This document shows positions 40,844 through 51,127 of a stretch of DNA of 64,000 nucleotides, in pieces; the stretch's first letter is position 1; every line of letters starts with the position of its first letter. A program made the position numbers and the translations under genes. Under the pieces are notes generated by a model. It was not told the origin of the DNA. It did no database searches and saw nothing but the letters and a program-made list of their open reading frames with translations. Source of the stretch: Plesiomonas shigelloides (lineage in GTDB: Bacteria; Pseudomonadota; Gammaproteobacteria; Enterobacterales; CAMTGL01); assembly GCF_900087055.1 (NCBI RefSeq), contig NZ_LT575468.1, forward strand, positions 2,297,773-2,361,772, written 5' to 3'.

Positions 40844-42370
40844 ATGCAAAACTATACAGAACAACCGCTGTCCGACGGGCCGGACTGGACATTCAATCTG
40901 CTGGAGCAATATCACCAAGAGATTGATCGGGTGGCTAAGCTGTATCGGCTATCCACCTATCCTAACCAGATTGAGATTATTACGGCCGAACAGATGATGG
41001 ATGCCTATTCCAGCATCGGTATGCCCATTAACTACAACCATTGGTCATTCGGGCGCAAATTTATCGAAACCGAGCAAAACTATAAGCACGGCTATATGGG
41101 GTTAGCGTACGAAATCGTGATTAACTCCAATCCATGTATTGCCTACTTGATGGAGGAGAACACCATCACTATGCAGGCATTAGTGATTGCTCACGCCTGC
41201 TATGGACATAACTCGTTTTTCAAAAACAACTATCTGTTCAAATCTTGGACGGATGCCAGCTCTATCATTGATTATCTGCTGTTTGCCAAACACTATATTT
41301 CTGATTGCGAAGAGAAATATGGCGTCGATGAAGTAGAGAAAATCCTCGATTCCTGTCATGCCTTGATGAACTACGGGGTCGACCGCTATAAACGACCGCA
41401 GAAAATCTCTCTGCAAGAGGAAAAGGCGCGCCAGAAAAACCGCGAAGAGTATCTGCAAAGTCAGGTCAATGAGCTGTGGCGCACTATTCCGCGGCGGGAA
41501 AAAGACAGTGAACTGATTCAAACACGCTTCCCGCCCGAGCCGGAAGAAAACCTGCTCTACTTCATTGAAAAGCACGCCCCACTGCTAGAGCCATGGCAGC
41601 GTGAAATCGTGCGGATCGTGCGGAAAGTCAGCCAATATTTTTATCCGCAAAAACAAACGCAAGTGATGAATGAGGGATGGGCCACATTCTGGCACTACAG
41701 CATTTTGAATCATCTGTACGATGAGGGAAAACTCACTGATCGCTTCATGTTTGAGTTTTTGCACAGCCACACCAATGTGGTGTATCAACCGCCCTACAAC
41801 AGTAAGTACTACAGTGGCATCAACCCGTATGCGCTCGGTTTTGCCATGTTCCAAGATATCAAACGCATCTGTCAGGAGCCGACCGAGGAAGATCGACGCT
41901 GGTTCCCTGACATTGCCGGCAGTGACTGGTTGGAAACCCTGCACTTTGCCATGAACAACTTTAAGGACGAGAGCTTTATCAGCCAGTTTTTGTCCCCGAA
42001 AGTGATGCGTGACTTCAAGTTCTTCGCCGTGCTGGATAACGATCGCAATAACTATCTGGAGATCCCAGCGATCCACAATGATGAAGGTTATCGTCATATT
42101 CGCGAGGCATTATCGGCGCAATACAACCTGAGCAATCTGGAGCCGAACGTGCAAATCTGGAATGTGGCACTGCGCGGCGATCGTTCACTCACCCTGCGTC
42201 ATGTGATGCACGATCGGATCCCACTGGCGAAAAGTCGCAAAGAGGTGATGAAGCATATCTACCGATTATGGGGCTTTGATGTCTATCTGGAAGAAGTGGG
42301 GCTAGATGGTAAAGCCGATATTATCGAACGCTGTCCGCCACGTACCGGTGAAAGCGGGTTTCAGATTTAA
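40844..42370 (+). CDS. ycgB: YcgB, SpoVR-family protein
   Basis: SpoVR-like protein of 508 residues (E. coli YcgB 510). The start is ATG 40844 (MQNYTEQPL), with AGGGGG at 6 nt; a GTG two codons earlier sits on top of that site. Conserved blocks are NHWSFGRKF near residue 65, HACYGHNSFFKNN, QTQVMNEGWATFWHY with a zinc-protease-like His/Glu pattern, and NPYALGFAMFQDI. Molecular function unknown; physically and functionally linked to YeaG/YeaH in stress response. Last gene before a terminator. Confidence 0.95.
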   Translation: MQNYTEQPLSDGPDWTFNLLEQYHQEIDRVAKLYRLSTYPNQIEIITAEQMMDAYSSIGMPINYNHWSFGRKFIETEQNYKHGYMGLAYEIVINSNPCIAYLMEENTITMQALVIAHACYGHNSFFKNNYLFKSWTDASSIIDYLLFAKHYISDCEEKYGVDEVEKILDSCHALMNYGVDRYKRPQKISLQEEKARQKNREEYLQSQVNELWRTIPRREKDSELIQTRFPPEPEENLLYFIEKHAPLLEPWQREIVRIVRKVSQYFYPQKQTQVMNEGWATFWHYSILNHLYDEGKLTDRFMFEFLHSHTNVVYQPPYNSKYYSGINPYALGFAMFQDIKRICQEPTEEDRRWFPDIAGSDWLETLHFAMNNFKDESFISQFLSPKVMRDFKFFAVLDNDRNNYLEIPAIHNDEGYRHIREALSAQYNLSNLEPNVQIWNVALRGDRSLTLRHVMHDRIPLAKSRKEVMKHIYRLWGFDVYLEEVGLDGKADIIERCPPRTGESGFQI

Positions 42371-42476
42371 CTTGAGACCAATGCCAAGCTAATAGATCGC
42401 GTGCAAGCAACGCTGTAAGCAGCTTATCGCAAAGATTCGCGAACATCGTCACTGACCGGCATAAAACGTAAAATAT

Positions 42477-42508
42477 AAAAAAGGTGAGTCTGTGACTCAC
42501 CTTTTTTG
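42477..42508. terminator. Bidirectional terminator ycgB / fadR
   Basis: AAAAAAGGTGAGTC paired with GACTCACCTTTTTT, 3-nt loop. U-runs on both strands, between convergent genes. Confidence 0.9.
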
Positions 42509-42581
42509 TTTCGCTTTCTTGTTTAACTTTCTTCTTTATCGGTCTTGCATCTTCTGGCGCAGTTTACTGATTCCGCGTTGT

Positions 42582-43301
42582 TTAACGGCGCAATTCCGCG
42601 ATATCTGATGGGATATCAGCGCGCATACCGTGCCAAATCAAGCCACTGTCGATGCCATACTGACGCACCAGCGTAAAGATGCTTTCCAGCTCTTTGCGCT
42701 CACACATGTCCGCCAGCTCACCGTAGAACTTGGCCGCCAGACGACGGGCATCCACATTAGAGAAGTAGTACAAGCCAACACGGGTATACAACCCACGCAG
42801 GCCGTTGATGATCAGACCATAAATTGGGTTACCGGATGCAAATGCTAAACCTTGGAAAATACGGTAGTCCAAATCGGTATAGGCATCCGCCGTATCGGCA
42901 GTCGTATCGGTTTCGCGCAGCAGCTCTAATGCGCGCTCAGGGTTATTGCGCAGTGCACTGCGGATATAAATGGATGAAATGTTAGTGCGGGCAGACAGCA
43001 GATTATCAATCAGTTGCGGGACACTGTCATGGTCAAGCCGAGCTAATGTTTCCAGAATATTCAGGCCGGAGGTTTCCCAGAAGTTATTCACCTTGGTGGG
43101 TTTACCATGCTGAATAGTCAGCCAGCCATCACGCGCCAGCCGCTGTAATACCTCACGCAGTGTGGTACGGGTGACCCCGATCAGCTCAGATAACTCGCGC
43201 TCTGCCGGTAAAATCGAGCCGGGCGGAAAACGGTTGTTCCAGATGCTTTCAACAATATACTCTTCTGCGAATCCGGCGGGGCTTTGAGCCTTAATTACCA
43301 T
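42582..43301 (-). CDS. fadR: FadR fatty acid metabolism regulator
   Basis: GntR-family acyl-CoA-responsive regulator of 239 residues, exactly the E. coli length from ATG 43301 ([21 protein letters not shown]). The N-terminal winged helix contains [32 protein letters not shown] (residues 34-65), nearly identical to E. coli. The C-terminal acyl-CoA-binding domain follows. It represses fad genes and activates fabA/fabB in E. coli. Divergent from nhaB; a FadR-like operator lies 38 nt upstream. Confidence 0.97.
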   Translation of the reverse strand: MVIKAQSPAGFAEEYIVESIWNNRFPPGSILPAERELSELIGVTRTTLREVLQRLARDGWLTIQHGKPTKVNNFWETSGLNILETLARLDHDSVPQLIDNLLSARTNISSIYIRSALRNNPERALELLRETDTTADTADAYTDLDYRIFQGLAFASGNPIYGLIINGLRGLYTRVGLYYFSNVDARRLAAKFYGELADMCERKELESIFTLVRQYGIDSGLIWHGMRADIPSDIAELRR

Positions 43302-43338
43302 GATATGCGTTATCCATCTATTATATTTTTTGCTTACC

Positions 43339-43355
43339 ATCTCATCATACCAGAT
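43339..43355. promoter_or_regulatory. Candidate FadR autoregulatory site
   Basis: On the minus strand ATCTGGTATGATGAGAT, which is related to the E. coli fadB operator (ATCTGGTACGACCAGAT) only by transitions. It lies 38-54 nt before the fadR start. Inference from motif similarity. Confidence 0.6.
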
Positions 43356-43647
43356 GACGGCGAATGTAATAGCTATTCTGCATACGAAAAGTACAAGATT
43401 TATGCATTATCCCGCAGGTTCAGTGGTAAATGACTACTTATGCATCATGATGAGTGCAAGTCACTGCCTCTACCTCGCCTATCCCGCAAAACACAATGTA
43501 ACAATTTGTTTTTATTAACCTCCTGTCCAATACACCGCTAGACTGAGCTATGTCAATTTGCCATGCTAATAACGTTATACAATTAACCCTTGTTACATTT
43601 TTTCATCTGACCCTTTTTACGCACCGTTTGATTACGAGAAAATATCA
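43356..43647. other. Intergenic region fadR / nhaB
   Basis: About 290 nt, AT-rich, holding promoters for the two divergent genes. A TTATAC (43574-43579) preceded by GTCAAT at a 17-nt distance is a weak candidate for nhaB. A small ORF at 43300-43518 is not supported. Confidence 0.4.
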
Positions 43648-45246
43648 ATGGAAATCACGTTTTCTCGAGCATTCCTTAAGAACTTCTTAGGCAAAGCTCC
43701 TGACTGGTACAAGTTAGCCATTATTTGCTTCCTGATCCTAAATCCGATTTTGTTCTTCTTCGTTAACCCGTTTGTTGCTGGGTGGGCGCTGATTGCCGAA
43801 TTTATCTTCACCCTAGCAATGGCGCTGAAGTGCTACCCGTTGCAGCCAGGCGGTTTGCTGGCCATTGAAGCGGTAGCCATCGGCATGACCAGTGCTGACA
43901 GTGTCAAGCACGAACTGGTTTCCAATATTGAAGTCCTGTTACTGCTAGTCTTCATGGTGGCCGGTATCTACTTCATGAAACAGCTGCTGCTGTTTGTGTT
44001 TACTAAGTTGCTGTTGAATATCAGATCAAAAATTACGCTTTCGCTGTCATTTTGCTTTGTAGCGGCATTTTTATCTGCTTTTCTCGATGCACTGACCGTG
44101 GTTGCGGTGGTTATCAGTGTGGCGGTCGGCTTCTATTCGATTTATCACCGCGTGGCATCAGGCGACAATTTTTCTGGCGAACACGACACCAGCAATGACA
44201 GTCAACTGACTACCGCAGAACGTAAGGCCGACTTGGATCGCTTCCGTGCCTTCCTGCGTAGCCTGATGATGCATGCGGCCATCGGTACCGCCCTTGGTGG
44301 CGTAATGACCATGGTGGGTGAACCGCAAAACCTGATTATTGCTGAACGCGCAGGTTGGCACTTTGGTGAGTTCCTGATCCGTATGGCCCCCGTGACCGTA
44401 CCGGTATTCTTTTGTGGGATGCTGACTTGCTACATGGTCGAGCGCTTTAAAGTGCTGGGCTACGGCGAAGAGCTGCCAGCAAGCGTGCGTCAAATCCTGA
44501 CCGATTACGCCCACCAGCAAGATGAACGCCGCACCAAGCAAGACACCATGAAACTGATCGTACAAGGATTGATCGGGGTCTGGTTGATTTTGGGTCTGGC
44601 GCTGCATCTGGCGGCCGTAGGACTGATTGGCCTGTCGGTGATTATTCTGGCCACTTCACTGTGCGGTATCACCGATGAGCACGCGCTGGGTAAGGCATTC
44701 CAAGAGTCGCTGCCGTTTACTGCCCTGCTGACCGTGTTTTTCGCTGTGGTGTCGGTGATTATCGAGCAAGATCTCTTCAAGCCGATTATCGACTTCGTAC
44801 TGCAAGCCTCACCGTCTAACCAGCTGACGTTGTTCTATTTGTTCAACGGTTTGCTGTCATCCGTTTCTGATAACGTGTTTGTGGGTACGGTGTATATCAA
44901 CGAAGCGAAAGCGGCGCTGCAACACGGTGTAGTGAATCTGGAGCAGTTTGAGCTGCTGGCGGTCGCCATTAACACCGGTACTAACCTGCCGTCAGTGGCC
45001 ACACCAAACGGACAAGCCGCGTTCTTGTTCCTGCTGACCTCTGCACTGGCGCCACTGATCCAACTGTCATATGGCCGGATGGTAGTCATGGCGCTGCCGT
45101 ATACCATCGTACTGACACTGGTTGGTTTGTTCTGCGTGGAGTTTGCTCTACAACCAATGACCGAACTGTTTTATCACTGGGGATGGCTGTCTAACGAAGC
45201 GGCCAGCCTGCTGCTGAATGCCGCGCCGGCTGTCAGCGGTCATTAA
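43648..45246 (+). CDS. nhaB: Na+/H+ antiporter NhaB
   Basis: Electrogenic sodium/proton antiporter, 532 residues with about 12 membrane segments (E. coli 513). The N-terminus [22 protein letters not shown] and blocks [14 protein letters not shown]-type, [27 protein letters not shown] and [17 protein letters not shown] are family hallmarks. A hydrophilic stretch near residue 175 and one near 285 are cytoplasmic loops. The gene is followed by a terminator and dsbB; fadR-nhaB-dsbB synteny matches E. coli. Confidence 0.97.
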   Translation: MEITFSRAFLKNFLGKAPDWYKLAIICFLILNPILFFFVNPFVAGWALIAEFIFTLAMALKCYPLQPGGLLAIEAVAIGMTSADSVKHELVSNIEVLLLLVFMVAGIYFMKQLLLFVFTKLLLNIRSKITLSLSFCFVAAFLSAFLDALTVVAVVISVAVGFYSIYHRVASGDNFSGEHDTSNDSQLTTAERKADLDRFRAFLRSLMMHAAIGTALGGVMTMVGEPQNLIIAERAGWHFGEFLIRMAPVTVPVFFCGMLTCYMVERFKVLGYGEELPASVRQILTDYAHQQDERRTKQDTMKLIVQGLIGVWLILGLALHLAAVGLIGLSVIILATSLCGITDEHALGKAFQESLPFTALLTVFFAVVSVIIEQDLFKPIIDFVLQASPSNQLTLFYLFNGLLSSVSDNVFVGTVYINEAKAALQHGVVNLEQFELLAVAINTGTNLPSVATPNGQAAFLFLLTSALAPLIQLSYGRMVVMALPYTIVLTLVGLFCVEFALQPMTELFYHWGWLSNEAASLLLNAAPAVSGH

Positions 45247-45345
45247 TGGCGAAAGCTTACCGCGAGGCGCTAGCGCATAGCTTGAGCGCCTAGCATCAGG
45301 TAGGGAAAACCTGCCCCACAGGCAGATTCGCACAATATTTTATCT

Positions 45346-45371
45346 AAAGGCTCTGTTTTCAGAGCCTTTTT
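45346..45371 (+). terminator. Terminator of nhaB
   Basis: AAAGGCTCT paired with AGAGCCTTT, short loop, then TTTTT. It covers the first in-frame ATG (45373) of dsbB, which argues for the later dsbB start. Confidence 0.85.
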
Positions 45372-45414
45372 TATGTGTAAACTGCTGCCATCTCTTCGGA
45401 CGGAATCAACAACA

Positions 45415-45945
45415 ATGTGGGATAGTTTATACCGCTTTTCTACCGGTCGTCTGGCATGGTTTCTGATGTTTTTAACCACGCTCGGGCTGGAATTGACCGC
45501 GCTGTTTTTCCAGCACATCATGCTGCTGGAGCCGTGTGTGATGTGTATTTATGAGCGGGTTGCCCTGTTCGGCATCATGGGTGCGGCGCTGCTGGGGTTG
45601 TGTAACCCGAAACAACCGGCTATTCGCTGGTCAGCATTAGTGTTATGGATTTACAGTGCATGGCAGGGATTACTGCTGGCTTGGGAGCACAATCAGCTGC
45701 AAGTAAACCCTTCCCCATTCCAGACTTGTGATTTTATGGTGCGTTTCCCGAGCTGGTTACCGCTGAATAAGTGGATGCCGGGGATCTTTGAAGCCTACGG
45801 CGATTGCGCGCAAGATCAGTGGCACTGGTTAGGTCTGACGATGCCGGGCTGGCTGATTGTGGTGTTTGCCGCTTACCTGATTGTAGCCATTGTGATTGCA
45901 CTGGGCATGGCCATTGGCAAAGAAAAACGCTCCATGTGGCGTTAA
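45415..45945 (+). CDS. dsbB: DsbB disulfide bond oxidoreductase
   Basis: Inner-membrane protein of 176 residues (E. coli 176) with four membrane segments that reoxidises DsbA and passes electrons to quinone. First redox pair CVMC in LLEPCVMCIYERVALFG near residue 41; second pair in the periplasmic loop, TCDFMVRFP and DCAQDQ. Start ATG 45415 (MWDSLYRFSTGR) fits the family; an upstream in-frame ATG at 45373 lies in the nhaB terminator. Confidence 0.96.
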   Translation: MWDSLYRFSTGRLAWFLMFLTTLGLELTALFFQHIMLLEPCVMCIYERVALFGIMGAALLGLCNPKQPAIRWSALVLWIYSAWQGLLLAWEHNQLQVNPSPFQTCDFMVRFPSWLPLNKWMPGIFEAYGDCAQDQWHWLGLTMPGWLIVVFAAYLIVAIVIALGMAIGKEKRSMWR

Positions 45946-45962
45946 TCACTGACTCTGCGATG

Positions 45963-45995
45963 AAAAAAATGCCGCACTAAATGCGGCATTTTTTA
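45963..45995. terminator. Bidirectional terminator dsbB / dusC
   Basis: AAAAAATGCCGCA paired with TGCGGCATTTTTT, short loop, between convergent genes. Confidence 0.9.
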
Positions 45996-46013
45996 TGTCT
46001 ACCAGACGCTGGA

Positions 46014-46982
46014 TTACTGCGCGTGCAGTGCATCTTGCAGTAATTGACTCATATCACCGACACTTTGCGCGGTGCGGATCTGGCTAAACAGGCTATCAGC
46101 TTGTGGATACTGCCGGCGTAAATAGCTAAACCACTGCTTAATGCGGGCCGAGTGATAAAAGCCTTTATCGCCCGCTTTCTCCAAGGCGGTATACGCTAGC
46201 AGAAGCTGGATCACCTGCACCCAGCGCAAAGCCGGCGCATCATATTTAATGACATTGGCCAGATTAGGCAGATTCAGCGCCCCACGTCCAACCATCAGAT
46301 CGCGACAACCGCTCACCCGCATACACTGCTGGGCACTGGCGTAATCGGTGATCTCACCGTTAGCAATCACCGGGATCGACAGCCGTTGACGGATCTGAGC
46401 AATCGCCGGCCAATCAATGCGATCCGCTTTATAGCCATCCGCTTTGGTGCGTCCATGCACGGCAATCTCGGTAGCACCGGCTTGCTGCACTGCATCGGCG
46501 ATTTCGAGACTGTGCGCCGTGCTATCCCACCCCAGACGGACTTTTACCGTCACCGGATGAGTCATCGGCACCGCCTCGCGCATCGCTTTGGCCGCGCGAT
46601 AAATAAGGTCGGGATCTTTGAGCAATGACGCACCGCCATCACTACCGTTGACCTTTTTCGACGGACAGCCGCAGTTCAAATCCACGCCCTGTGAGCCCAA
46701 CGCGACGGCGCGCGCCGCATTTTCCGCCAGCCATTGCGGTGACTGACCGAGTAGCTGCACCCGCACTGGTGTACCCGATGAGGTAAACCCGCCCTGATGC
46801 AGCTCGGGACACAAGCGATAATAGACATGCTCCGGTAGCAACGAATCCACCACGCGCACAAACTCGGTGACACACAGATCGTAATCATTGTGCCGCGTCA
46901 GCAAATCTCGCAGTTGCGGATCGAGTACCCCTTCCATCGGGGCCAACACCACGCGCCCAACGCTGATGAACTCATCCTGCAT
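46014..46982 (-). CDS. dusC: tRNA-dihydrouridine(16) synthase DusC
   Basis: FMN-dependent reductase of U16 in tRNA, 322 residues from ATG 46982 (E. coli 315). Motifs: [10 protein letters not shown] near the N-terminus, [14 protein letters not shown], the catalytic Cys in [23 protein letters not shown] near residue 103, VKVRLGW, and [16 protein letters not shown]. The frame stays open upstream to ATG 47117, which would add 45 residues made largely of SLT-x-x repeats; it starts only 3 nt after the ycgN stop but lacks a ribosome-binding site. ATG 46982 has only a weak AAGAG. The start is thus unsettled; function is secure. Confidence 0.93.
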   Translation of the reverse strand: MQDEFISVGRVVLAPMEGVLDPQLRDLLTRHNDYDLCVTEFVRVVDSLLPEHVYYRLCPELHQGGFTSSGTPVRVQLLGQSPQWLAENAARAVALGSQGVDLNCGCPSKKVNGSDGGASLLKDPDLIYRAAKAMREAVPMTHPVTVKVRLGWDSTAHSLEIADAVQQAGATEIAVHGRTKADGYKADRIDWPAIAQIRQRLSIPVIANGEITDYASAQQCMRVSGCRDLMVGRGALNLPNLANVIKYDAPALRWVQVIQLLLAYTALEKAGDKGFYHSARIKQWFSYLRRQYPQADSLFSQIRTAQSVGDMSQLLQDALHAQ

Positions 46983-47025
46983 CCATGCTGTCTCTTGCGT
47001 TGCGTCAATACCCGTGCAAGTTGAC

Positions 47026-47115
47026 GTGAGCGGGCTGTCAGTTAGAGAACTGCCTGTTAGAGAACCGTCTGTTAAAGAGCGCTCTGTTAACGAACGCTCA
47101 GTGAGTGAGCCGTGC
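47026..47115. repeat. 15-bp degenerate tandem repeat, six copies
   Basis: Six consecutive 15-nt units on the plus strand, each beginning GTTA or GTGA and ending in a YCT/YCA-like triplet, e.g. GTTAGAGAACTGCCT, GTTAGAGAACCGTCT, GTTAAAGAGCGCTCT. In the dusC reading frame (minus) each unit encodes one pentapeptide: [20 protein letters not shown] and variants. It lies between ycgN and the likely dusC start. Confidence 0.9.
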
Positions 47116-47120
47116 ATAAC

Positions 47121-47567
47121 TTAACGAACCCATTTAGGCTTATTCGTGATGTGCTCTTCCCAATCAATCACATCAATTTCATACACACACTGGTCACGCA
47201 CCGAAATACCGGCATCATGCATGCTTTCCGAGGTACCGGAGACCAGTGGATGCCACGCAGGCAGCCCTTTCCCCTCATCCAACAGACGATAGGCACAGGT
47301 TGCCGGCAGCCACTCAAAAGTATTCATATTTTCACGAGTAAGCTTGATGCAATCCGGCTCCAGCTCAAAACGGGTGGCGTAGTTGCGGCACTGGCAGGTA
47401 TGCAGATCCAGCTGATCGCAGGCCACGTTGGTGTAATACAGCTCATCCGTATCCGCATCAATCAGCTTATGCAGGCAGCACTGCCCACAGCCGTCACACA
47501 GGGCTTCCCACTCTGCGTCGGTCATTTCATCGAGGGTTTTGGTTTGCCAGAACGCTTGCTCAGTCAT
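47121..47567 (-). CDS. ycgN: YcgN, YkgJ-type cysteine-cluster protein
   Basis: UPF0260 protein of 148 residues (E. coli YcgN about 153). It is rich in Cys: [12 protein letters not shown] near residue 24, then TCQCRNY and PDCIKL, and ATCAYR, the YkgJ-family pattern of a predicted zinc or iron-sulfur site. Start ATG 47567 gives [15 protein letters not shown]. Function unknown. It immediately precedes dusC and is divergent from ygiQ. Confidence 0.93.
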   Translation of the reverse strand: MTEQAFWQTKTLDEMTDAEWEALCDGCGQCCLHKLIDADTDELYYTNVACDQLDLHTCQCRNYATRFELEPDCIKLTRENMNTFEWLPATCAYRLLDEGKGLPAWHPLVSGTSESMHDAGISVRDQCVYEIDVIDWEEHITNKPKWVR

Positions 47568-47701
47568 ATTTTTAATTACTTATGGTTTATCTTTAATCAG
47601 ATGAAAAATTACTCAGGCTCAGCCGGGTGGACGTTTATAACGGCTTGGCTGCCAAGTTGCAAGCCATTGCCCGAGATTCCACGCCCAAGGCCAAAAGGTG
47701 A

Positions 47702-47731
47702 TTCGCGCCTGTGCAATAAACAGAGTATAAT
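47702..47731 (+). promoter_or_regulatory. Candidate promoter of ygiQ
   Basis: TATAAT at 47726-47731 with a poor -35 (TTCGCG, 18-nt spacing), 53 nt before the ygiQ start. Confidence 0.4.
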
Positions 47732-47784
47732 CGCGCGCTTTGCATACGCCGCACGTCTTTGACTAACCGGAGCGATAAGTCACC

Positions 47785-50253
47785 ATGAGTACCAGTTTGA
47801 TCCAGCCGGAACGTTCTTTATTCTCTTACCCACGTTATTGGGCGGAGTGTTATGGAACCGCACCGTTTCTTCCCATGTCCCGCGAGGAGATGGATCAGCT
47901 AGGCTGGGACAGTTGTGACATCATTATCGTCACCGGTGATGCCTATGTGGATCACCCGAGCTTCGGCATGGCCATTATCGGCCGAATGCTGGAAGCGCAA
48001 GGTTTCCGCGTCGGTATTATCGCACAACCGGACTGGACCAATAAAAACGATTTCATGAAGCTCGGCAAACCGAACCTGTTTTACGGGGTGACCGCCGGTA
48101 ACATGGACTCGATGATCAACCGTTACACCGCCGATCGCAAACTGCGTCATGACGATGCCTACACGCCAAATAATGAAGGCGGTAAGCGCCCAGATCGCGC
48201 GGTATTGGTGTACAGCCAGCGTTGTAAAGAAGCCTATAAAGATGTGCCGGTCGTGATTGGCGGTATCGAAGCCAGCCTGCGCCGTATCGCACACTATGAT
48301 TACTGGTCTGATACCGTGCGCCGTTCCGTATTGGTCGACTCCAAAGCTGACCTGCTGATCTACGGTAACGCCGAGCGCCCACTGATTGATATCGCCCACC
48401 GCTTTGCGGCCGGTGAAACCATCGAGCAGATGCAGGATATCCGCGGCAGCGCGGTAATGCGCAAAGAAGCGCTGTATGACTGGAAAGGTGTCGACTCAAC
48501 CCGCATCGACAAACCAGGTCATATCGATCCTATTCCTAATCCATATATGGAAGATGCGCCTTGCAGCGATAACGGCGCAGATAACAGTGCGCAGTCCGCG
48601 CAGCCTCAGGCCAAAGCCGTAGTCGTACAGCCGCCACGGCCAAAACCGTGGGAAAAAACCTATATCCTGCTGCCGTCTTACGAAAAGGTGAAGAGCGACA
48701 AAGTGATGTACGCTCACACCTCGCGGATTTTGCACCATGAAACCAACCCAGGCTGCGCCCGCGCGCTGATGCAAAAACATGGCGACCGCTATGTGTGGAT
48801 CAACCCGCCAGCCATTCCACTCACCACCGAAGAGATGGACTGGGTATTTGCCCTGCCTTACCAGCGGATTCCGCATCCGGCGTATGGCAAGGCCAAGATC
48901 CCTGCCTATGACATGATCCGTTTCTCGGTCAATATTATGCGTGGTTGCTACGGTGGTTGCTCTTTCTGCTCTATTACCGAGCACGAAGGTCGCATCATTC
49001 AAAGCCGCTCGGAAGACTCCATCATTTCCGAGATTGAAGAGATCCGCGATAAAGTGCCGGGCTTTACGGGCGTGATTTCCGATCTGGGTGGCCCGACCGC
49101 CAACATGTATATGTTGCGCTGCCAAAGCCCGCGCGCAGAACAAACCTGTCGCCGCGCCTCTTGCGTCTACCCGGATATTTGTCAGCACATGGATACCAAC
49201 CATGAGCCGACCATTAAGCTGTATCGCCGCGCCCGCGATCTGAAAGGCATCAAGAAAATTCTGATTGCCTCAGGGGTACGTTACGATCTGGCAGTACAAG
49301 ATCCGCGCTACGTTAAAGAGCTGGCGAAATACCACGTCGGTGGTTATCTGAAGATTGCCCCGGAGCATACCGAAGAAGGCCCGCTGTCCAAGATGATGAA
49401 GCCGGGGATGGGCTCTTATTACCGCTTTAAAGAGCTGTTTGAACAGTACTCCAAAGAAGCCGGTAAAGAGCAATATCTGATCCCGTATTTTATCTCGGCG
49501 CACCCAGGTACCCGCGATGAAGACATGGTCAATCTGGCGCTGTGGCTGAAGAAGAACCGTTTCCGTTTGGATCAGGTGCAAAACTTCTATCCATCACCGC
49601 TGGCTAACTCCACCACCATGTATTACTCCGGTAAAAACCCGTTAGGGAAAGTGGATTACAAGAGTGAAGATGTTGCCGTAGCGCGTGGTGAGCGTCAGCG
49701 CCGCCTGCACAAAGCGCTGCTGCGCTATCATGACCCTGCCGGCTGGCCGATGATCCGCGAAGCGCTGCGTGAAATGGGCTTGATGCGTCTGATTGGTACC
49801 GGTCCACAACATTTGATCCCGCCGGCTTCCGCGCGTGAGATCCAGCAAAACGGCAAAACTGGCGCCAAAGGGGTGCGTACCGCGCTGACCAAACATACCG
49901 ATATCAGCCATCAGCGCAGTAACGGAGCCGGTAATAGCCAGCAACGTGGTAACCGCCAAGAGCAAGCCGGTAAAGGCCGTCCGGCCAATGGCGCATCTGC
50001 GTCCACGAAAGGTGCATCAGCAGCACCCAAAGGCGCGAACGGACGTAAACCGGTCGGACAGTCTGGCAAGCCCGCACCGCAAGGCAAAGGCGCGTCACAC
50101 GGAAAAGGCGCGCAGTCTGCGGGTCAAGCGCCACGCAATGCCAATGGCGCACGCGCCAATAGCAAGAATGGCAAGTCAGCACCGGCCAACCGTCAAGGTG
50201 GTAAGCCGGCCGCTAAAGGTGCCGCAGGTCAACGTCGTCAAGGCCGCGCCTAA
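47785..50253 (+). CDS. ygiQ: YgiQ family radical SAM protein
   Basis: Protein of 822 residues; E. coli YgiQ has 739. The radical SAM cluster motif CYGGCSFC is near residue 390 ([19 protein letters not shown]), preceded by an N-terminal DUF3362-associated region ([45 protein letters not shown]). The C-terminal conserved part ends near residue 700; from there the protein is a basic, low-complexity Gly/Ala/Lys/Asn/Gln tail of about 120 residues (repeated KGA, NGA, GKP), likely disordered and possibly RNA-binding. Substrate unknown. Start ATG 47785 gives [15 protein letters not shown]. Confidence 0.92.
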   Translation: MSTSLIQPERSLFSYPRYWAECYGTAPFLPMSREEMDQLGWDSCDIIIVTGDAYVDHPSFGMAIIGRMLEAQGFRVGIIAQPDWTNKNDFMKLGKPNLFYGVTAGNMDSMINRYTADRKLRHDDAYTPNNEGGKRPDRAVLVYSQRCKEAYKDVPVVIGGIEASLRRIAHYDYWSDTVRRSVLVDSKADLLIYGNAERPLIDIAHRFAAGETIEQMQDIRGSAVMRKEALYDWKGVDSTRIDKPGHIDPIPNPYMEDAPCSDNGADNSAQSAQPQAKAVVVQPPRPKPWEKTYILLPSYEKVKSDKVMYAHTSRILHHETNPGCARALMQKHGDRYVWINPPAIPLTTEEMDWVFALPYQRIPHPAYGKAKIPAYDMIRFSVNIMRGCYGGCSFCSITEHEGRIIQSRSEDSIISEIEEIRDKVPGFTGVISDLGGPTANMYMLRCQSPRAEQTCRRASCVYPDICQHMDTNHEPTIKLYRRARDLKGIKKILIASGVRYDLAVQDPRYVKELAKYHVGGYLKIAPEHTEEGPLSKMMKPGMGSYYRFKELFEQYSKEAGKEQYLIPYFISAHPGTRDEDMVNLALWLKKNRFRLDQVQNFYPSPLANSTTMYYSGKNPLGKVDYKSEDVAVARGERQRRLHKALLRYHDPAGWPMIREALREMGLMRLIGTGPQHLIPPASAREIQQNGKTGAKGVRTALTKHTDISHQRSNGAGNSQQRGNRQEQAGKGRPANGASASTKGASAAPKGANGRKPVGQSGKPAPQGKGASHGKGAQSAGQAPRNANGARANSKNGKSAPANRQGGKPAAKGAAGQRRQGRA

Positions 50254-50291
50254 GCACAGATTAGCCGGAGTGAGCGACAAACTCAGCACAC

Positions 50292-50321
50292 AAAAAAGCC
50301 CGCAGTTGCGGGCTTTTTTAT
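50292..50321. terminator. Terminator of ygiQ
   Basis: AAAAAAGCCCGCA paired with TGCGGGCTTTTTT. Works on both strands, between ygiQ and convergent ycgM. Confidence 0.9.
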
Positions 50322-50371
50322 TGTCGGCTAGCTTACGGGTTAACCGGCAAGACGGAACATACCGCCAGAGC

Positions 50372-51034
50372 TTAGGCTCGCACGCGGGTCTGTAATGTGC
50401 GTCCGGCAAAGGTGAAATTCAGCACATCCCCCACCAGCAATGGCCCCACCCCTTCAGGCGTGCCAGTTAAAATCACATCCCCCGCTTTGAGGGTAAAAAA
50501 ACGGCTCATATAACTGATAAGCTCTGCCACTGGAGTGAGCATACGCGCGGTATTGCCTTGCTGGCGCAGCTCGCCGTTAACGGTTAAGGAAAACGCCACG
50601 GCCATTGGCTCGCTGATATCTGAGGCGGGAATAAAACCCGATACAGGACAAGAGCCATCAAAGGCTTTGGCCTTTTCCCACGGTCGGCCGGTGCGCTTAC
50701 ATTCGCTTTGCAGCTCGCGCAGCGTCAAATCCAGTGCCAACCCGTAACCGGCAACGCCTAACATTGCTTGCGAAGGGGTAACTTTCTGTAAAGTCGCGCC
50801 AATCAATACCGCCATCTCAGTTTCATGGTGCACCTCGCCATACCCTTGCAACAAGGTCAGCGGATGGCGCAAATCACACAGCGCGGTATCCGGCTTTAAA
50901 AACAAGACCGGCTCAGCTGCTGCAACACTGCCCATCTCCTGAATATGCGCGGCGTAGTTTTGCCCGACACAAACCACCTTGCCGACCGGAAAATCAATCG
51001 GATTTCCCTGCCAGTCCGTATGCTGATACATCAT
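50372..51034 (-). CDS. ycgM: YcgM, fumarylacetoacetate hydrolase-family protein
   Basis: FAH-family hydrolase/decarboxylase of 220 residues (E. coli YcgM 219). Metal-binding acids are in the VHHETEMAVLIG segment near residue 70 (E, E) and GLALDLTLRELQ (D). Further family blocks are KVVCVGQNYAAHIQEM, PVLFLKPDTAL, WEKAKAFDGSCPVSGFIP and FTLKAGDVILTGTPEGVGPL. Related proteins act as acylpyruvate hydrolase or oxaloacetate decarboxylase; the substrate here is not proven. Start is one of two adjacent ATGs. Confidence 0.93.
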   Translation of the reverse strand: MMYQHTDWQGNPIDFPVGKVVCVGQNYAAHIQEMGSVAAAEPVLFLKPDTALCDLRHPLTLLQGYGEVHHETEMAVLIGATLQKVTPSQAMLGVAGYGLALDLTLRELQSECKRTGRPWEKAKAFDGSCPVSGFIPASDISEPMAVAFSLTVNGELRQQGNTARMLTPVAELISYMSRFFTLKAGDVILTGTPEGVGPLLVGDVLNFTFAGRTLQTRVRA

Positions 51035-51127
51035 GCCTCCTTAAATGATGTGGCCGTTGCAACCTTACGCCGCATGCATGTCATGCCCAACGTGCTTTAA
51101 CGCTAACTGAACCGATAACAGTGCCGC

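Noticed and set aside
47026-47115. CRISPR array or phage attachment site at the 15-bp repeats
   Set aside because: Units are directly adjacent with no spacers, and no integrase or cas gene is nearby.
48496-49203. 235-codon frame antisense to ygiQ
   Set aside because: Shadow of the conserved radical SAM coding region.
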